From positions 72,322 through 124,964 of IMG/VR virus record IMGVR_UViG_3300027816_000067: a stretch of DNA of 52,643 nt; one strand, 5' to 3'. Made by a program: the position numbers and the translations under genes. This stretch comes from a virus. Positions 27,367 to 36,648 of this stretch are shown piece after piece. Numbering within the stretch: the stretch's first letter is position 1; each line of letters opens with the position of its first letter. The notes under the pieces are model-generated. The model saw nothing but the letters and a program-made list of their open reading frames with translations, ran no database searches and was not told the origin of the DNA.

Positions 27367-29511
27367 TCATAGTTCTTCATTGTTTCTCTGAATTAGGAGC
27401 ATGTTCGCCTTGCTTTTGAATACTGAATAGTCTAAATCTAATAGATAACAGGGAATAAATCCAGTACTTCCTCTACTAATTCCCACTGCGTTATTCTTAT
27501 TTTCATTCAGCAACTTGTACGTTTCCCAGCTCATTTCATAATTACCGACTTCCACCAAGTAAGGGTACCAAAGCCTTGGTGAACCCGTAGATGAGTAGTT
27601 TGACCGCTCATTTATTAATTCGTCAGGATTGGTAGTAGCTTCATAATCAGTAGGACGTAATCTAGTTTGAGCTAAGTTATTTCCCTCTCCTCTTCCAAAC
27701 ATGTACAACAACCCATCATAGTTGAATAAATTCCTCCACCGTTTAAAGACCCTCATCACAGTGTGGCGAAGATTGGCTCTTGCAGAGGAGTTTAAAATTC
27801 CAGTTATTGAAGCAAAGTTTTCCGCAAACTCAAGTTGCCAATTACTTCCATCCGGAATAACAGACACCAGCATCATGTCCTCATCCAATCGGTCATCCTT
27901 GCCAAACTCTAGTTTGTTCCTCCTGCTCCGCTCAATAGCCAGCCCAGCAGTTATAAAGGAACTTAAAATTTTCAAGTCTTCCCCAAAGGTAGCCGCCTGT
28001 ACATTTCGGGTCTGCTTTGTCTGAGGGTCATCAATACCTGAACTACTTTCAGCACTCCATTTCTGATAACCAATCTCCACACTATTTATAAACCTCTCTG
28101 CATCAAACCTTCGTACTATGTTTCGACAATCTGGAAAATTAACAATAACAGTAGGATTGAAAGCGTATGCCTTATCCTCAATGTAAATTTTGTCTTCACC
28201 TAAAACCTTAGTGTACCCTAAACAAAGATTGAACATCGGGTCAGCTCCTTTCCACCACTCGTCAAATGACATTGAAATCTCCTTGGTGGCGAAGTCATAA
28301 CCACGATTGTGTTTGCCTCTAAAAATTGCGTTCCTATTAAAGGTAGCGTTGCTGAATTTAGTTGATACTAGGGGAGAGTTATTGGAAGTGTACTTACGCA
28401 GTATATTATCCGCAGCATCTTTTATAAGGAATGCATCCGTGGAGGAATCTGGAAATGAGCTGTTAGTCTGAGCATATAAACGGTTTGTGCTAGCAACATC
28501 AAAATGAACTCTGTTGGTACTACCAAATGCCTCAAGATTCGAAGTCACACGGATATAAAAATAAAATTCATCTCCTGCTGAACAGTCGGTAAATGTAGGA
28601 TTGAATGAAGGTTGAAGCGCTCCGAAATTCAACCACCCACTATCATAAGGAACATTAGTCAAAACAGTATGTGGCAAAAATACTGTAGTGTGGATATCCA
28701 AGACCCCAGTTTCTATTTTTCTACGAACAATAAAAATATCAGCAGATATTGTGTCAAAGTTTTGGGGGTCTCCGACAGTAATCTTCATTCGCATTTCATT
28801 GGAGAACACCCAATCTCCTGTACTTCTGGAATTAAGTTTTAGGAAAAATAGTCTATCTGTTGTAGGAAGATTGTTACTAACTTGGTCTTCAATACCAAAA
28901 AACTCTCCAACATCATCATTTAGTTGATTGGCTGAGAGAGCAGGGATAAAATACTTAGTAGTGTTGCCTGTGTAAGTTGCCCCAAAAAAAGGAGTTGCTG
29001 AATCCCTATCTGCACGAATCTGCTTCAGCAACAGTTGACTTCGCATTTTAACAATAGTTTTCGGAACTACTGTTACAGTGCCTCCACCTACAGCTCCAGT
29101 AGATAGAAGATCAACAGGCTTCTTTATTTGGTTTATGAACTTACTCCAAAAATCATCTCGAATAACAGGTGCTACAATTTTATACTCCTGGTCTCCGGCT
29201 GAAAGTTCCTCCATCTGAATAAGTCGAATGGTTCCGGTATATAAAGTTTCCCACACCCCCTCTTCAAAAGAAATCTCGAATCTTACTCCAATTACAGTAC
29301 TGGGGCCAAATGAGTTCCTAATAGTTCTAAGAGTTTCAAAGGCCGAACCGTACCACATGAAGTTGCCTTTGAAGTGTTCAATTAGCGTGTGGTATTCCTC
29401 ATGCCGCTCAAGGGACAGAGTAATATCCTTCCACCCAGCAGGGTTGGTTACAATTTGCTGTCCTCCAGAAATACTTGGATGGATGAAGTAGGTTCTGAAT
29501 GCCGGAGTCAT
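27367..29511 (-). CDS. Large tail-tip/tail-hub-type protein
   Basis: A 714-aa protein starting MTPAFRTYFIHPSISGGQQI, with GWKDITLSLERHEEYHTLIE and FEISFEEGVWETLYTGTIRL in the N-terminal part, an opening that looks like a distal-tail or hub domain. The rest is mixed beta, with WYPYLVEVGNYEMSWETYKL near the end. It directly follows the tape-measure gene (4-base overlap at 29508-29511), the usual place of distal tail and tail-associated hub proteins. Membership in the hub class is inferred from position and size. Confidence 0.55.
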   Translation of the reverse strand: MTPAFRTYFIHPSISGGQQIVTNPAGWKDITLSLERHEEYHTLIEHFKGNFMWYGSAFETLRTIRNSFGPSTVIGVRFEISFEEGVWETLYTGTIRLIQMEELSAGDQEYKIVAPVIRDDFWSKFINQIKKPVDLLSTGAVGGGTVTVVPKTIVKMRSQLLLKQIRADRDSATPFFGATYTGNTTKYFIPALSANQLNDDVGEFFGIEDQVSNNLPTTDRLFFLKLNSRSTGDWVFSNEMRMKITVGDPQNFDTISADIFIVRRKIETGVLDIHTTVFLPHTVLTNVPYDSGWLNFGALQPSFNPTFTDCSAGDEFYFYIRVTSNLEAFGSTNRVHFDVASTNRLYAQTNSSFPDSSTDAFLIKDAADNILRKYTSNNSPLVSTKFSNATFNRNAIFRGKHNRGYDFATKEISMSFDEWWKGADPMFNLCLGYTKVLGEDKIYIEDKAYAFNPTVIVNFPDCRNIVRRFDAERFINSVEIGYQKWSAESSSGIDDPQTKQTRNVQAATFGEDLKILSSFITAGLAIERSRRNKLEFGKDDRLDEDMMLVSVIPDGSNWQLEFAENFASITGILNSSARANLRHTVMRVFKRWRNLFNYDGLLYMFGRGEGNNLAQTRLRPTDYEATTNPDELINERSNYSSTGSPRLWYPYLVEVGNYEMSWETYKLLNENKNNAVGISRGSTGFIPCYLLDLDYSVFKSKANMLLIQRNNEEL

Positions 29512-31781
29512 TTGCCCATTACTGATCTACGAATCAACTTTCTATTTCTGTGCTCGTCTTCCCGAACTTCATAGAGCAACGAACCTTGGCGCACTAAGCT
29601 CGGTTGAGAGGATTTGTAAGCAGCTATCAACTTTTTATTCTCCTCCCTCATTACCTTAGCCATTGTCAGCATACCAAGCTGCTCTGAGTTCATACGTTGC
29701 TCTACACCAATGCCTGAAAGCGCAAGAGCCTTGGTCTCGTCAGCAGTAAACACCTTAGAGCCTTTCTCCAAGTAAGTGAGTGAAGGCCCATTGGGAGACA
29801 AGGAGAATCTCCCAGAAGGAGTTTGAATCAACTCTGGCCCCTTCTCCCCAACAATTGCCAAACCTCCCGGTGCGAAGTCGGTACCTTTTTCGAATTTCAT
29901 TATTTGAGATCGGGCTGTAGCAAATGCAATTTTAATCAGCCCTGAGATTGCAAGGGCTCTCGCTATACCAGTAGCTCCGAAGGTAAGAACAGAATCTGGG
30001 GTAGATAAGGCTTGAGCTGTAGCCTTTGCAATGGTAGCATGCTGCACTGCCAGTAACTCCTTCTCAACCTGATTAAGTAGGAACACCAAGGCTCCTTTCG
30101 AAAGCGCCCTGATAAAATTATCATTGGACTGGAGCGCTCCCTGAATTGTAGCTACTAACTCGTTGGTCAGAGAGGTCATGTACATAGTCTCATCCATGAA
30201 CTGTTTTTTGCGCCGTTCAGACTGACTCATAAACTTTTCTGTAGTCTCCTCTCCGTATCCATTTATGACTTCTTGTACCTGCTCCTCCCAAGTCTTCAAT
30301 TCCTGTAAACGAACAAGCATTGCATCAAACTCTTCTTTCCGCTTCTTATCTTGTTCGTTTAACATCTGAGCCCGTTGCAAGTCAGCATTGATCTCGTTTT
30401 GAATTCGCTGCTCTAATTCAGCCTTCAATTTGGCAGTAAGTTCCTTAGCGTTTTTTGTTCTGGTGGCCTGTTCTTCAGCGTCAATCAATAACAACTCTTT
30501 GGATGCATCTTGGCGAATCTTTAACAACTCGGCTTCCTCGTCCTCAGTCAGCTTACGGTTTTCTTTAAAGTAAACCGCTTTGTTGCCCAGTAACCAAAGA
30601 GCAAGTGTCTTTGCTTTATTTACTTCGGCAACACCGGCCTCTCTTTGCCTATCGACACTCTTAATAATCTCCTCTTGTTTCTTGCGCTCTAGATCAAAAG
30701 TTGCCTCACCTCGTATTTGAAGCAGTCTAATTTCCAGATCGTATCTTTCTTCCATCGTTGTTCTCTCCTTAGCGTAGCGCTCAATAGCTTTTTGACTAAC
30801 TTCGTCAGCAATATCCGAAAACCACTTGAATGCAGCAGCAGCGGCAACCAATACACCCGCGACCAAGAAAATTGGATTGGAGAACAAAGCAACTCCAATG
30901 GCTTTAAAGGACTTTCCGATTCCTCCCAAGCCTTCAATAATTTCTTTGGAAGACATTCCCTTCAAACTTGCTGCTAACTGATTGGCCGAAGTGGCCGCAC
31001 CGCTCAAGTCCCCAGCTCGAAGTTGGGACCCCAATTGTTGAAAAGACCCTGCAATGTTTTCCACTCCTGAGGCTTGAGTGTTCTTCACCGCATCATTAAT
31101 ATCATTAAGTTCGTCTTTCAATTTACCGGCTCTTTGAGCAGCGGCAATAAATTCTGGACTGCCTGTACCAAGCGTTGCTGCAATTCCTGCCATCTCATCT
31201 TTAGCCGCACGTAACTCCAGCTTCAATTCCTTAGTGGCGTTTTCATATTGGCCAACCTTATCTTGGTGCTGACCCATACTTGCCTTCAAGTCTTTCACGG
31301 CTTGGTCTTGTTCTTCAATAACCTTCAATAACTCCCGACCACTATCGCTGTTTCGTTCTTGGTCACTGCGGAGTTCGCGGTAGGCATTACGATTCGCCTT
31401 GAGGGCAGCTTCCAATTCATGAAGGCTGGAAGTCTGAGCCTTAACGGACTTTGCATCCTTATCACCAAGAACAGACTTTTGTCTAGTCTCTTCCTTAACT
31501 TTTTGAAGTACTTTGATTTGATCTTGGTAAGCTTGAGTGTTTCGAGCTTCGGCAGTGGCCACTTGCTTCTGGATTTTCTCTAGCTCCATTTGAGCTAATG
31601 TTAAATCTTCAATAGCTTTCTTGTGTTTCGAGGGGCTATCTCCATTAGCAGCAGCGTTGAAACTCTTCGTTACCTCCATAAGTTTGTAGGCAGAGTTGAC
31701 GGCCTCCATCATGTTCTTGCTGAGGACTAACGGAGCGTCAATAGCTTCCTGGGATAGAATGTCTTGTTTTTGAATACTCAT
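29508..31781 (-). CDS. Tail tape measure protein
   Basis: A 757-aa protein. Residues about 55-240 are helical coiled coil, 294-320 a hydrophobic segment (IGVALFSNPIFLVAGVLVAA), then a second long helical charged region, and at the C-terminus the tape-measure-type motif FAPGGLAIVGEKGPELIQTP. It sets tail length and helps DNA exit in long-tailed phages; the usual rule of about 0.15 nm per residue gives a tail of roughly 110 nm. It lies between a chaperone-like gene (4-base overlap) and the tail-tip gene, as expected. Its presence shows that region B encodes a siphovirus-type tail. Confidence 0.85.
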   Translation of the reverse strand: MSIQKQDILSQEAIDAPLVLSKNMMEAVNSAYKLMEVTKSFNAAANGDSPSKHKKAIEDLTLAQMELEKIQKQVATAEARNTQAYQDQIKVLQKVKEETRQKSVLGDKDAKSVKAQTSSLHELEAALKANRNAYRELRSDQERNSDSGRELLKVIEEQDQAVKDLKASMGQHQDKVGQYENATKELKLELRAAKDEMAGIAATLGTGSPEFIAAAQRAGKLKDELNDINDAVKNTQASGVENIAGSFQQLGSQLRAGDLSGAATSANQLAASLKGMSSKEIIEGLGGIGKSFKAIGVALFSNPIFLVAGVLVAAAAAFKWFSDIADEVSQKAIERYAKERTTMEERYDLEIRLLQIRGEATFDLERKKQEEIIKSVDRQREAGVAEVNKAKTLALWLLGNKAVYFKENRKLTEDEEAELLKIRQDASKELLLIDAEEQATRTKNAKELTAKLKAELEQRIQNEINADLQRAQMLNEQDKKRKEEFDAMLVRLQELKTWEEQVQEVINGYGEETTEKFMSQSERRKKQFMDETMYMTSLTNELVATIQGALQSNDNFIRALSKGALVFLLNQVEKELLAVQHATIAKATAQALSTPDSVLTFGATGIARALAISGLIKIAFATARSQIMKFEKGTDFAPGGLAIVGEKGPELIQTPSGRFSLSPNGPSLTYLEKGSKVFTADETKALALSGIGVEQRMNSEQLGMLTMAKVMREENKKLIAAYKSSQPSLVRQGSLLYEVREDEHRNRKLIRRSVMGK

Positions 31782-32305
31782 TTTCCTTTGGGCTCAGACC
31801 GTTTCTTTATAATCTTTTTGTACTCGTTGTACCTTGCAAGAGTAATGTCGTCAGGGACTGTGAAACCTAATTGTACACATAAGGTAGCCATCAACTCTTC
31901 GAAGGTAATGGCGTTTTCAGATTCCCCCTTAAAGTTAGCTACCTCAGATTGTAGCATACGAATACGCGTGGTGAGTTCGGACGAACGTCTTACTAACTCA
32001 GAAAGAGCTGCGTCATACTCCTCTGTATTGGAGTATGAAAATTTATAACCACGGGCAGTGAGATCGGAAATAATTTGTTGATCTACTTTAAAAGCAAGTA
32101 TAATGATGGCAGTTCGGATTAAGGTGTACTCAGCCACTACTTTTTCGTAAGCCTTCAACGTGCGAATGTAGTGGTAAAACTGATTGTTATTTGAACTGGT
32201 ACTGTTCTTCTTAATAATCTCCTCCCAAGTATTCACAAGAACCTCCTGAGGTGGATTACCACTCACCACTAACTGCTTGTATTCTTGAGTCTCCGCTATT
32301 TGCAT
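31778..32305 (-). CDS. Tail assembly chaperone candidate
   Basis: The open frame extends to 32434, but that start would overlap the upstream gene by 101 bases with a very basic N-terminus; the ATG at 32305 (MQIAETQEYKQLVVSGNPPQ) gives a 175-aa protein just after the upstream stop. It is helical and charged, lies between the major tail protein region and the tape measure, and overlaps the latter by 4 bases, the position of tail assembly chaperones. No slippery-site fusion with the preceding ORF is obvious. Function inferred from position. Confidence 0.5.
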   Translation of the reverse strand: MQIAETQEYKQLVVSGNPPQEVLVNTWEEIIKKNSTSSNNNQFYHYIRTLKAYEKVVAEYTLIRTAIIILAFKVDQQIISDLTARGYKFSYSNTEEYDAALSELVRRSSELTTRIRMLQSEVANFKGESENAITFEELMATLCVQLGFTVPDDITLARYNEYKKIIKKRSEPKGK

Positions 32306-32333
32306 AAAGACTTTTAATGGTATTTTAGAGTAG

Positions 32334-32747
32334 TCAAATATTTTCCAAGATGGCTTTGGAGACTTCCGGGAGAACAATCTGTTGCGCCACTCTTTCAGTG
32401 TTGACTTTATCCGTTCCAAAAATCTCTTCACCATACTTCGCTTTTAGTTCTGTAGTCTTCTCGTCTCTCGAATCAAATAATACCGAGAACTCATCTGCTT
32501 TCAGGTACATTGCATTGTAAAAGTCACCGGTCAATTTCAGGTCTACTGTAATTCGACCTTTCATGTTTGCGTACGCAATACTGGCATACTCTCCCAATGG
32601 TTCCCCCTCCCGATCAAAGGAGTCTTGAAGCTGCTCTCTGTTAAAGTCCAATACGGCTTGCTCATTCTGTCTTAGAGCCTGAAGCGCGACACGCTCCAGG
32701 TCTAAGGCAGCTAAATTAACAGCAGCTTGTTTTAGCTTCTCAAGCAT
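32334..32747 (-). CDS. Tail completion/minor tail-type protein
   Basis: A 137-aa protein with a helical N-terminus and a second half reading NMKGRITVDLKLTGDFYNAM and AKYGEEIFGTDK, a pattern I recognise from short Bacteroidota phage proteins near the major tail gene. It overlaps the major tail gene by one base. Role in tail completion is a guess from position. Confidence 0.45.
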   Translation of the reverse strand: MLEKLKQAAVNLAALDLERVALQALRQNEQAVLDFNREQLQDSFDREGEPLGEYASIAYANMKGRITVDLKLTGDFYNAMYLKADEFSVLFDSRDEKTTELKAKYGEEIFGTDKVNTERVAQQIVLPEVSKAILENI

Positions 32748-33634
32748 TAAGACACATCCAGTGTGGCCGAAGTCAGTACCTCAAACGCTGTCACGGTCAG
32801 CAACGAAGCATCTCGAAGCGTCACAGTACCGTCAACGAAATTGCCCGTACGGACTACGTTGTACACCCCTGAGCCAACGGAAGTTTCCGTTACTGAGGTA
32901 GGATTCTGTGCACCTCCAGCGGCTGTGAAGGCAAGGAAATCTGCCAGCAGTAATCCACTAACAGGAGTGCCGTCACACTTCGAGCGTACCGTAGCAGTGA
33001 AAGAGCCTGCAAGAACACTGCTGAGAATGATTTCCGCGTCAGTCAATGGAATCAACTCACCAACAAAGTCGGCAGGGATCATCAACCCACGATCGTCAAT
33101 CTCGTTGTGGTCTTTCAGTACAAAATACACCGGGCTCTTGGTCGCAACACTTCCATCGCTGATAATCAACTTCTCAACGTTGATAAGACTGGTACGGAAA
33201 CCAGCGCCATCTCCGTTGGACAGCTCCGTCATAAAGAAGTTGTTGTTCAAATCAAAGAAAATCACACGGTCGTCAGAGCCGGAGTGGCTGAACATAGCTT
33301 TGTGCAGACACAGATTCTTGGAGATGTGTGCACGAAAACGATACTTGCCCTGACGGACACGAATGTCAGTCAGTGGAGTTTCTTCGTACACCACCTCTTC
33401 ACTCACAGCCTCGCAATTCGAGAAGGTAGGCCACAAGTAAATACGGGAAGCAAGACCAGCCTTGAGCGCATTCTGAAGAAACGTCTTCAGTGCGGCAGGG
33501 TTAGCCAACGTTGCAGCCGGGATACTGAAATTGGCAGGAGTCGTGATGGCTCCAGCAAACAGACCGGGCAACTTGTTACACTTACTGGCACCAAGGTTTT
33601 GCTTAGGGTCAGTAGAACAGATTATTTCTGCCAT
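32747..33634 (-). CDS. Major tail tube protein candidate
   Basis: A 295-aa protein with an N-terminal domain (MAEIICSTDPKQNLGASKCN) typical of tube proteins in this phage group and a C-terminal Ig-like extension from about residue 205 (ATVRSKCDGTPVSGLLLADF, with SVTETSVGSGVYNVVRTGNF). Higher GC than its neighbours agrees with a strongly expressed virion gene. It precedes the chaperone and tape-measure genes and follows connector genes, which is the standard order. Ig-like tails on tube proteins are known to bind carbohydrate or mucus in other phages; that is not shown here. Confidence 0.65.
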   Translation of the reverse strand: MAEIICSTDPKQNLGASKCNKLPGLFAGAITTPANFSIPAATLANPAALKTFLQNALKAGLASRIYLWPTFSNCEAVSEEVVYEETPLTDIRVRQGKYRFRAHISKNLCLHKAMFSHSGSDDRVIFFDLNNNFFMTELSNGDGAGFRTSLINVEKLIISDGSVATKSPVYFVLKDHNEIDDRGLMIPADFVGELIPLTDAEIILSSVLAGSFTATVRSKCDGTPVSGLLLADFLAFTAAGGAQNPTSVTETSVGSGVYNVVRTGNFVDGTVTLRDASLLTVTAFEVLTSATLDVS

Positions 33635-33640
33635 AATTTT

Positions 33641-34177
33641 TTAACAGTTAGTTTCTTTTTGGTTAATTCTCAAATTCACAATTTCGATTGCATCAATTGG
33701 ATCGCTAAAAACCTGACGCTGAGCCGCTTTTTTATTGTTCAATGTTTCTTCGGGTGTGCCCCAAAAGTAACGGTTGATAGACGTGTGTTCTGGGCGTTGC
33801 AAATTGCCGCTCCACATAAACAAACCCGAACGTTTGAGGGCTACAAAAAATCGTTCGTACAGCGGAAACAATGTTGGTTTGAACACCCGCGTTAATCGCT
33901 CCTCTGCGTTCAGGTTCTTTTCAGTGGCCGCAATAATGGCAAGGTTAAGGCTATATCGCAGCATGTCGCCATCACGCTCAGGTGTGGTGGGCAACCGCAA
34001 AACAATTAGCGGAAACCTTTTATTGTACCTTGCCGGGCTTTTGGCCATTGCAACTATGCGCTCGTTAACTTCGGCAACGTGACCAAACATGTAGTAAGGC
34101 GCATCCTCTGCGGCATCTCCGTTCAGCGTTCGCATTAACTGCACTACGGTTCCGATATCATCCTCGATGATTCTCAT
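33641..34177 (-). CDS. Tail terminator/head-tail joining protein candidate
   Basis: A 178-aa soluble protein (NERIVAMAKSPARYNKRFPL; IVLRLPTTPERDGDMLRYSL) placed between the connector gene (4-base overlap) and the major tail gene. The local order (portal, protease, capsid, connector, this gene, tube) matches tail terminator or tail completion proteins of siphophages. No diagnostic motif. Confidence 0.5.
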   Translation of the reverse strand: MRIIEDDIGTVVQLMRTLNGDAAEDAPYYMFGHVAEVNERIVAMAKSPARYNKRFPLIVLRLPTTPERDGDMLRYSLNLAIIAATEKNLNAEERLTRVFKPTLFPLYERFFVALKRSGLFMWSGNLQRPEHTSINRYFWGTPEETLNNKKAAQRQVFSDPIDAIEIVNLRINQKETNC

Positions 34178-34899
34178 AAACCGAAGGCGTTAATGTATTC
34201 CGGGTAACAGAATTTGTCTGCCAGGTATTCGCGGAAGTCGGTGTACCCTTTACTTGTTACCAGGTCATTAAAGTCCTCATAATTTTCGTAAAGGTAACCA
34301 TATAGCGAATCTTGGTTTTCGTTGGCAGATGGATATTGGTCATCGTACAACACGCCGATAAGTTCCGCGAATCGATTGTACCCCGCAACAATCATCGGAG
34401 TAGGGTTTACAATAGTGGCATTTTCTGCGGCACTTATTACCGCACCAGACCCGGTAATGCTATGCGCGTATTCACGCAAGTATTCAGCATGTAGGTACGG
34501 CACAATTGCCTCGTTAAAGCCTAACCATTGTTGTTCGAATCCGCTCCAGTTATACGTGGTGCCTTTTTTTAAGACCAGCCATCGGTCGACAGGTTGCAGC
34601 GTCCAGCCAATTAAAGTATCGGGCACGTTTTGATTATTGTTGATAGTCGATTGATAAATCGATAATCCATAAACCACGCGATCACCTATACTGTAGTGTG
34701 GATGCGGCGTTGTCGTCCATTCAGCAGGCAAGGCTTCAACGCCAGATTTTAAAGCGTTCCAAAAAATCAGCCCTAAAGTCTTTTGTAATATCTCTTTTTC
34801 TTTACGAGTAAAGAACGCAGTGAGGCCACTATCGCTATCAGGCGATTGGCGCACCGTGTAAGGAGGCGCAACAAAATCCGTTAGGGCTGTGAATAGCAT
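34174..34899 (-). CDS. Head-tail connector/adaptor candidate (DUF6712-like)
   Basis: A 241-aa protein rich in aromatic residues. It has GLSIYQSTINNNQNVPDTLI and WLVLKKGTTYNWSGFEQQWL in the middle and a helical end (YGYLYENYEDFNDLVTSKGY). Proteins of this kind (I recall the DUF6712 type) lie just after the capsid gene of Bacteroidota siphophages and act as head-tail adaptors. It overlaps the next gene by 4 bases. The family name is from memory, so moderately sure. Confidence 0.5.
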   Translation of the reverse strand: MLFTALTDFVAPPYTVRQSPDSDSGLTAFFTRKEKEILQKTLGLIFWNALKSGVEALPAEWTTTPHPHYSIGDRVVYGLSIYQSTINNNQNVPDTLIGWTLQPVDRWLVLKKGTTYNWSGFEQQWLGFNEAIVPYLHAEYLREYAHSITGSGAVISAAENATIVNPTPMIVAGYNRFAELIGVLYDDQYPSANENQDSLYGYLYENYEDFNDLVTSKGYTDFREYLADKFCYPEYINAFGL

Positions 34900-34912
34900 C
34901 GAATTGTTTTTT

Positions 34913-35362
34913 TTACTGCCGCATAAAATAAGCCTGAGCCGTGAACGTGGCGTTCATGGTACCAGTTCCCGTCCAGCTCACGCGGTAAAACGGAAACGGA
35001 CTACCGTTAATGCGCCAGTGATAGGCAGCAGTAGCGTCAGCAGCGGTAATCGTTGGCAGAGCGGTTTGCGTTTCAATGGTTCGCAATGCAACAAAACTTG
35101 TCCCATCCAGCGAGCCAAGTAGCGTAATAGTGCCACCAACCGTACCGGATACTTTCGTAACGTTTACCTGTACGACCGTATAGCTTGCACGTTCTTGCAG
35201 CAATCGCGGAGTAGTCAGAAACGCAGTACCGGTATTTACAACGGTTTCAAAAAGTGCCGATGTGCCGGACACCAAGTTAACCGTCTGGCCATTCGAAGGC
35301 GCAGCAATAATCGCGAACAAGGCTACCAAGCCCACGATCAGGAAATTGAATTTAGTTTTCAT
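34913..35362 (-). CDS. Beta-sandwich virion/secreted protein with signal peptide
   Basis: A 149-aa protein with a clear Sec-type signal (FNFLIVGLVALFAIIAAPSNG, here given by its first 20: FNFLIVGLVALFAIIAAPSN; probable cleavage after Gly25) followed by a small beta-sandwich (GGTITLLGSLDGTSFVALRT; GSPFPFYRVSWTGTGTMNAT). It lies directly downstream of the capsid gene, where decoration proteins are usually encoded, but a capsid decoration protein should not need export. It could instead be delivered to the cell surface. Confidence 0.55.
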   Translation of the reverse strand: MKTKFNFLIVGLVALFAIIAAPSNGQTVNLVSGTSALFETVVNTGTAFLTTPRLLQERASYTVVQVNVTKVSGTVGGTITLLGSLDGTSFVALRTIETQTALPTITAADATAAYHWRINGSPFPFYRVSWTGTGTMNATFTAQAYFMRQ

Positions 35363-35396
35363 TTTTCTTCTTTTACTTTTTCGTTACACCATTCGA

Positions 35397-36635
35397 TTAG
35401 TCAAGCAATGCAATAGCAGCAGGAATGTCAGTCACTTTTGCAAATGCATTCAGGTCAACGTTACGAACGAGTAACGCAGTACGCTTACGCGCCTTAATCG
35501 TCATCATATCGTTGATGAATTGGTTTGCGATGAATCCCATTTCAACCTCAATTCCACCAGCGGTAAACTGAGTGGCCCAATTAAAGTCACCCACCAGCAT
35601 TTCGTTTACTCCAGGCAAGGCATGAGGAATCACGCGAACGCCATTTACATTAGCGGTTCCATCTGGTAAGAATTGCACAAATTGCGGGTTCAGGTAATGA
35701 CCGTCAACGGCTTTTTTAATCAGCATCTCGTTGAAGCGAGCGTAAGAAATAATCGCGGTGCTTGCGCGGAATTTCGATTCCCGGCCAGCGTTAATTTGCT
35801 CGGCCACTTTTACGATTAGGTCAAACAAGTTCGGCTCATCCAGTTGCAAATCAGGCGCTACATACGTTGGCGCGTACGTAAGGATACCGGTAATGTTTGG
35901 AGCAATACCATTGGCATTCCACAAATCAGCATCTTCACGCAAGCCAACGTTAACTTGTAACAGTTGTTCAATTTCGCCAGCGATGTAGTCAACATCGTTA
36001 AAGGCTTCCATTGACACCGGCACTTGGTCGCCAATTTTTTGCAGCGACAAAGTGTACTCTTGCCACGGAAAGGTAGATTCCGGGAAAGCGTTATTTTCAG
36101 CAACGGACGCAGCCGCGCGGGTAGGTGCCGATTGATCCACATAACGAACAATCCCGTTTGAGTTAGGCGCAATCGGGCGTTGACGGAACAAAGATGAAAG
36201 CGTAAAACTACGATATGCCACTTGGCCAATGTCATCCAAGCGCATTGCCTGCGTGGTGTTGGTAACGGACGAGCGGAGTACCGGCGCTTTGGTAACGGGC
36301 ACCTCAATTTTGAAAGACGTTTTCTCGCCCTTCGCAATGCGCCCCATCACATCTTTCTTTTCTTCGATCAATTCGGCCACAGACTTGTCTTTGTTGCCGC
36401 CTTTGCCGGTCAGTATCTTGTTGATTTCAAGCCCTTGAGCCTCTACGGCTTTCGTCAGCTTTTCAATTGCATCGGCTTTAACACCCGCTTTTTCAAGGGT
36501 TTCGGTAAGTTTTTCGGTTGTTACCAAGCCTTCCGTAGCCTTTTTGATTTCATTCTTCACGGCCTCAATTTGGCTGCCGTGTTCTTTTCCGAGCTTTTGG
36601 ATTAGCTCCTGAATTTCTTTCACTTCGATTTCCAT
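35397..36635 (-). CDS. HK97-type major capsid protein
   Basis: A 412-aa protein. Residues 1-105 are a helical scaffold (delta) domain (QELIQKLGKEHGSQIEAVKN; AVEAQGLEINKILTGKGG), removed by the prohead protease in this family. The HK97 fold follows (MRLDDIGQVAYRSFTLSSLF; SLQKIGDQVPVSMEAFNDVD; an E-loop and P-domain region; VEMGFIANQFINDMMTIKAR near the end). The gene follows the protease gene by 13 bases. Length and domain order fit the phage_capsid family. Confidence 0.85.
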   Translation of the reverse strand: MEIEVKEIQELIQKLGKEHGSQIEAVKNEIKKATEGLVTTEKLTETLEKAGVKADAIEKLTKAVEAQGLEINKILTGKGGNKDKSVAELIEEKKDVMGRIAKGEKTSFKIEVPVTKAPVLRSSVTNTTQAMRLDDIGQVAYRSFTLSSLFRQRPIAPNSNGIVRYVDQSAPTRAAASVAENNAFPESTFPWQEYTLSLQKIGDQVPVSMEAFNDVDYIAGEIEQLLQVNVGLREDADLWNANGIAPNITGILTYAPTYVAPDLQLDEPNLFDLIVKVAEQINAGRESKFRASTAIISYARFNEMLIKKAVDGHYLNPQFVQFLPDGTANVNGVRVIPHALPGVNEMLVGDFNWATQFTAGGIEVEMGFIANQFINDMMTIKARKRTALLVRNVDLNAFAKVTDIPAAIALLD

Positions 36636-36648
36636 TTTTTTGATGGTT

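Noticed and set aside
31778-32747. Programmed frameshift between the two genes before the tape measure
   Set aside because: The overlap of the longest frames looks like lambda G/GT, but no slippery heptamer is evident and a good ATG exists at 32305 after the upstream stop.
33107-33895. 262-aa plus-strand ORF opposite the tail genes
   Set aside because: Spans two well-supported minus-strand genes; His/Arg/Cys-rich composition of a shadow.
35858-36337. 159-aa minus-strand ORF inside the capsid gene
   Set aside because: Lies in another frame of a clear HK97 capsid gene; Arg/Leu/Pro/Cys-rich shadow.
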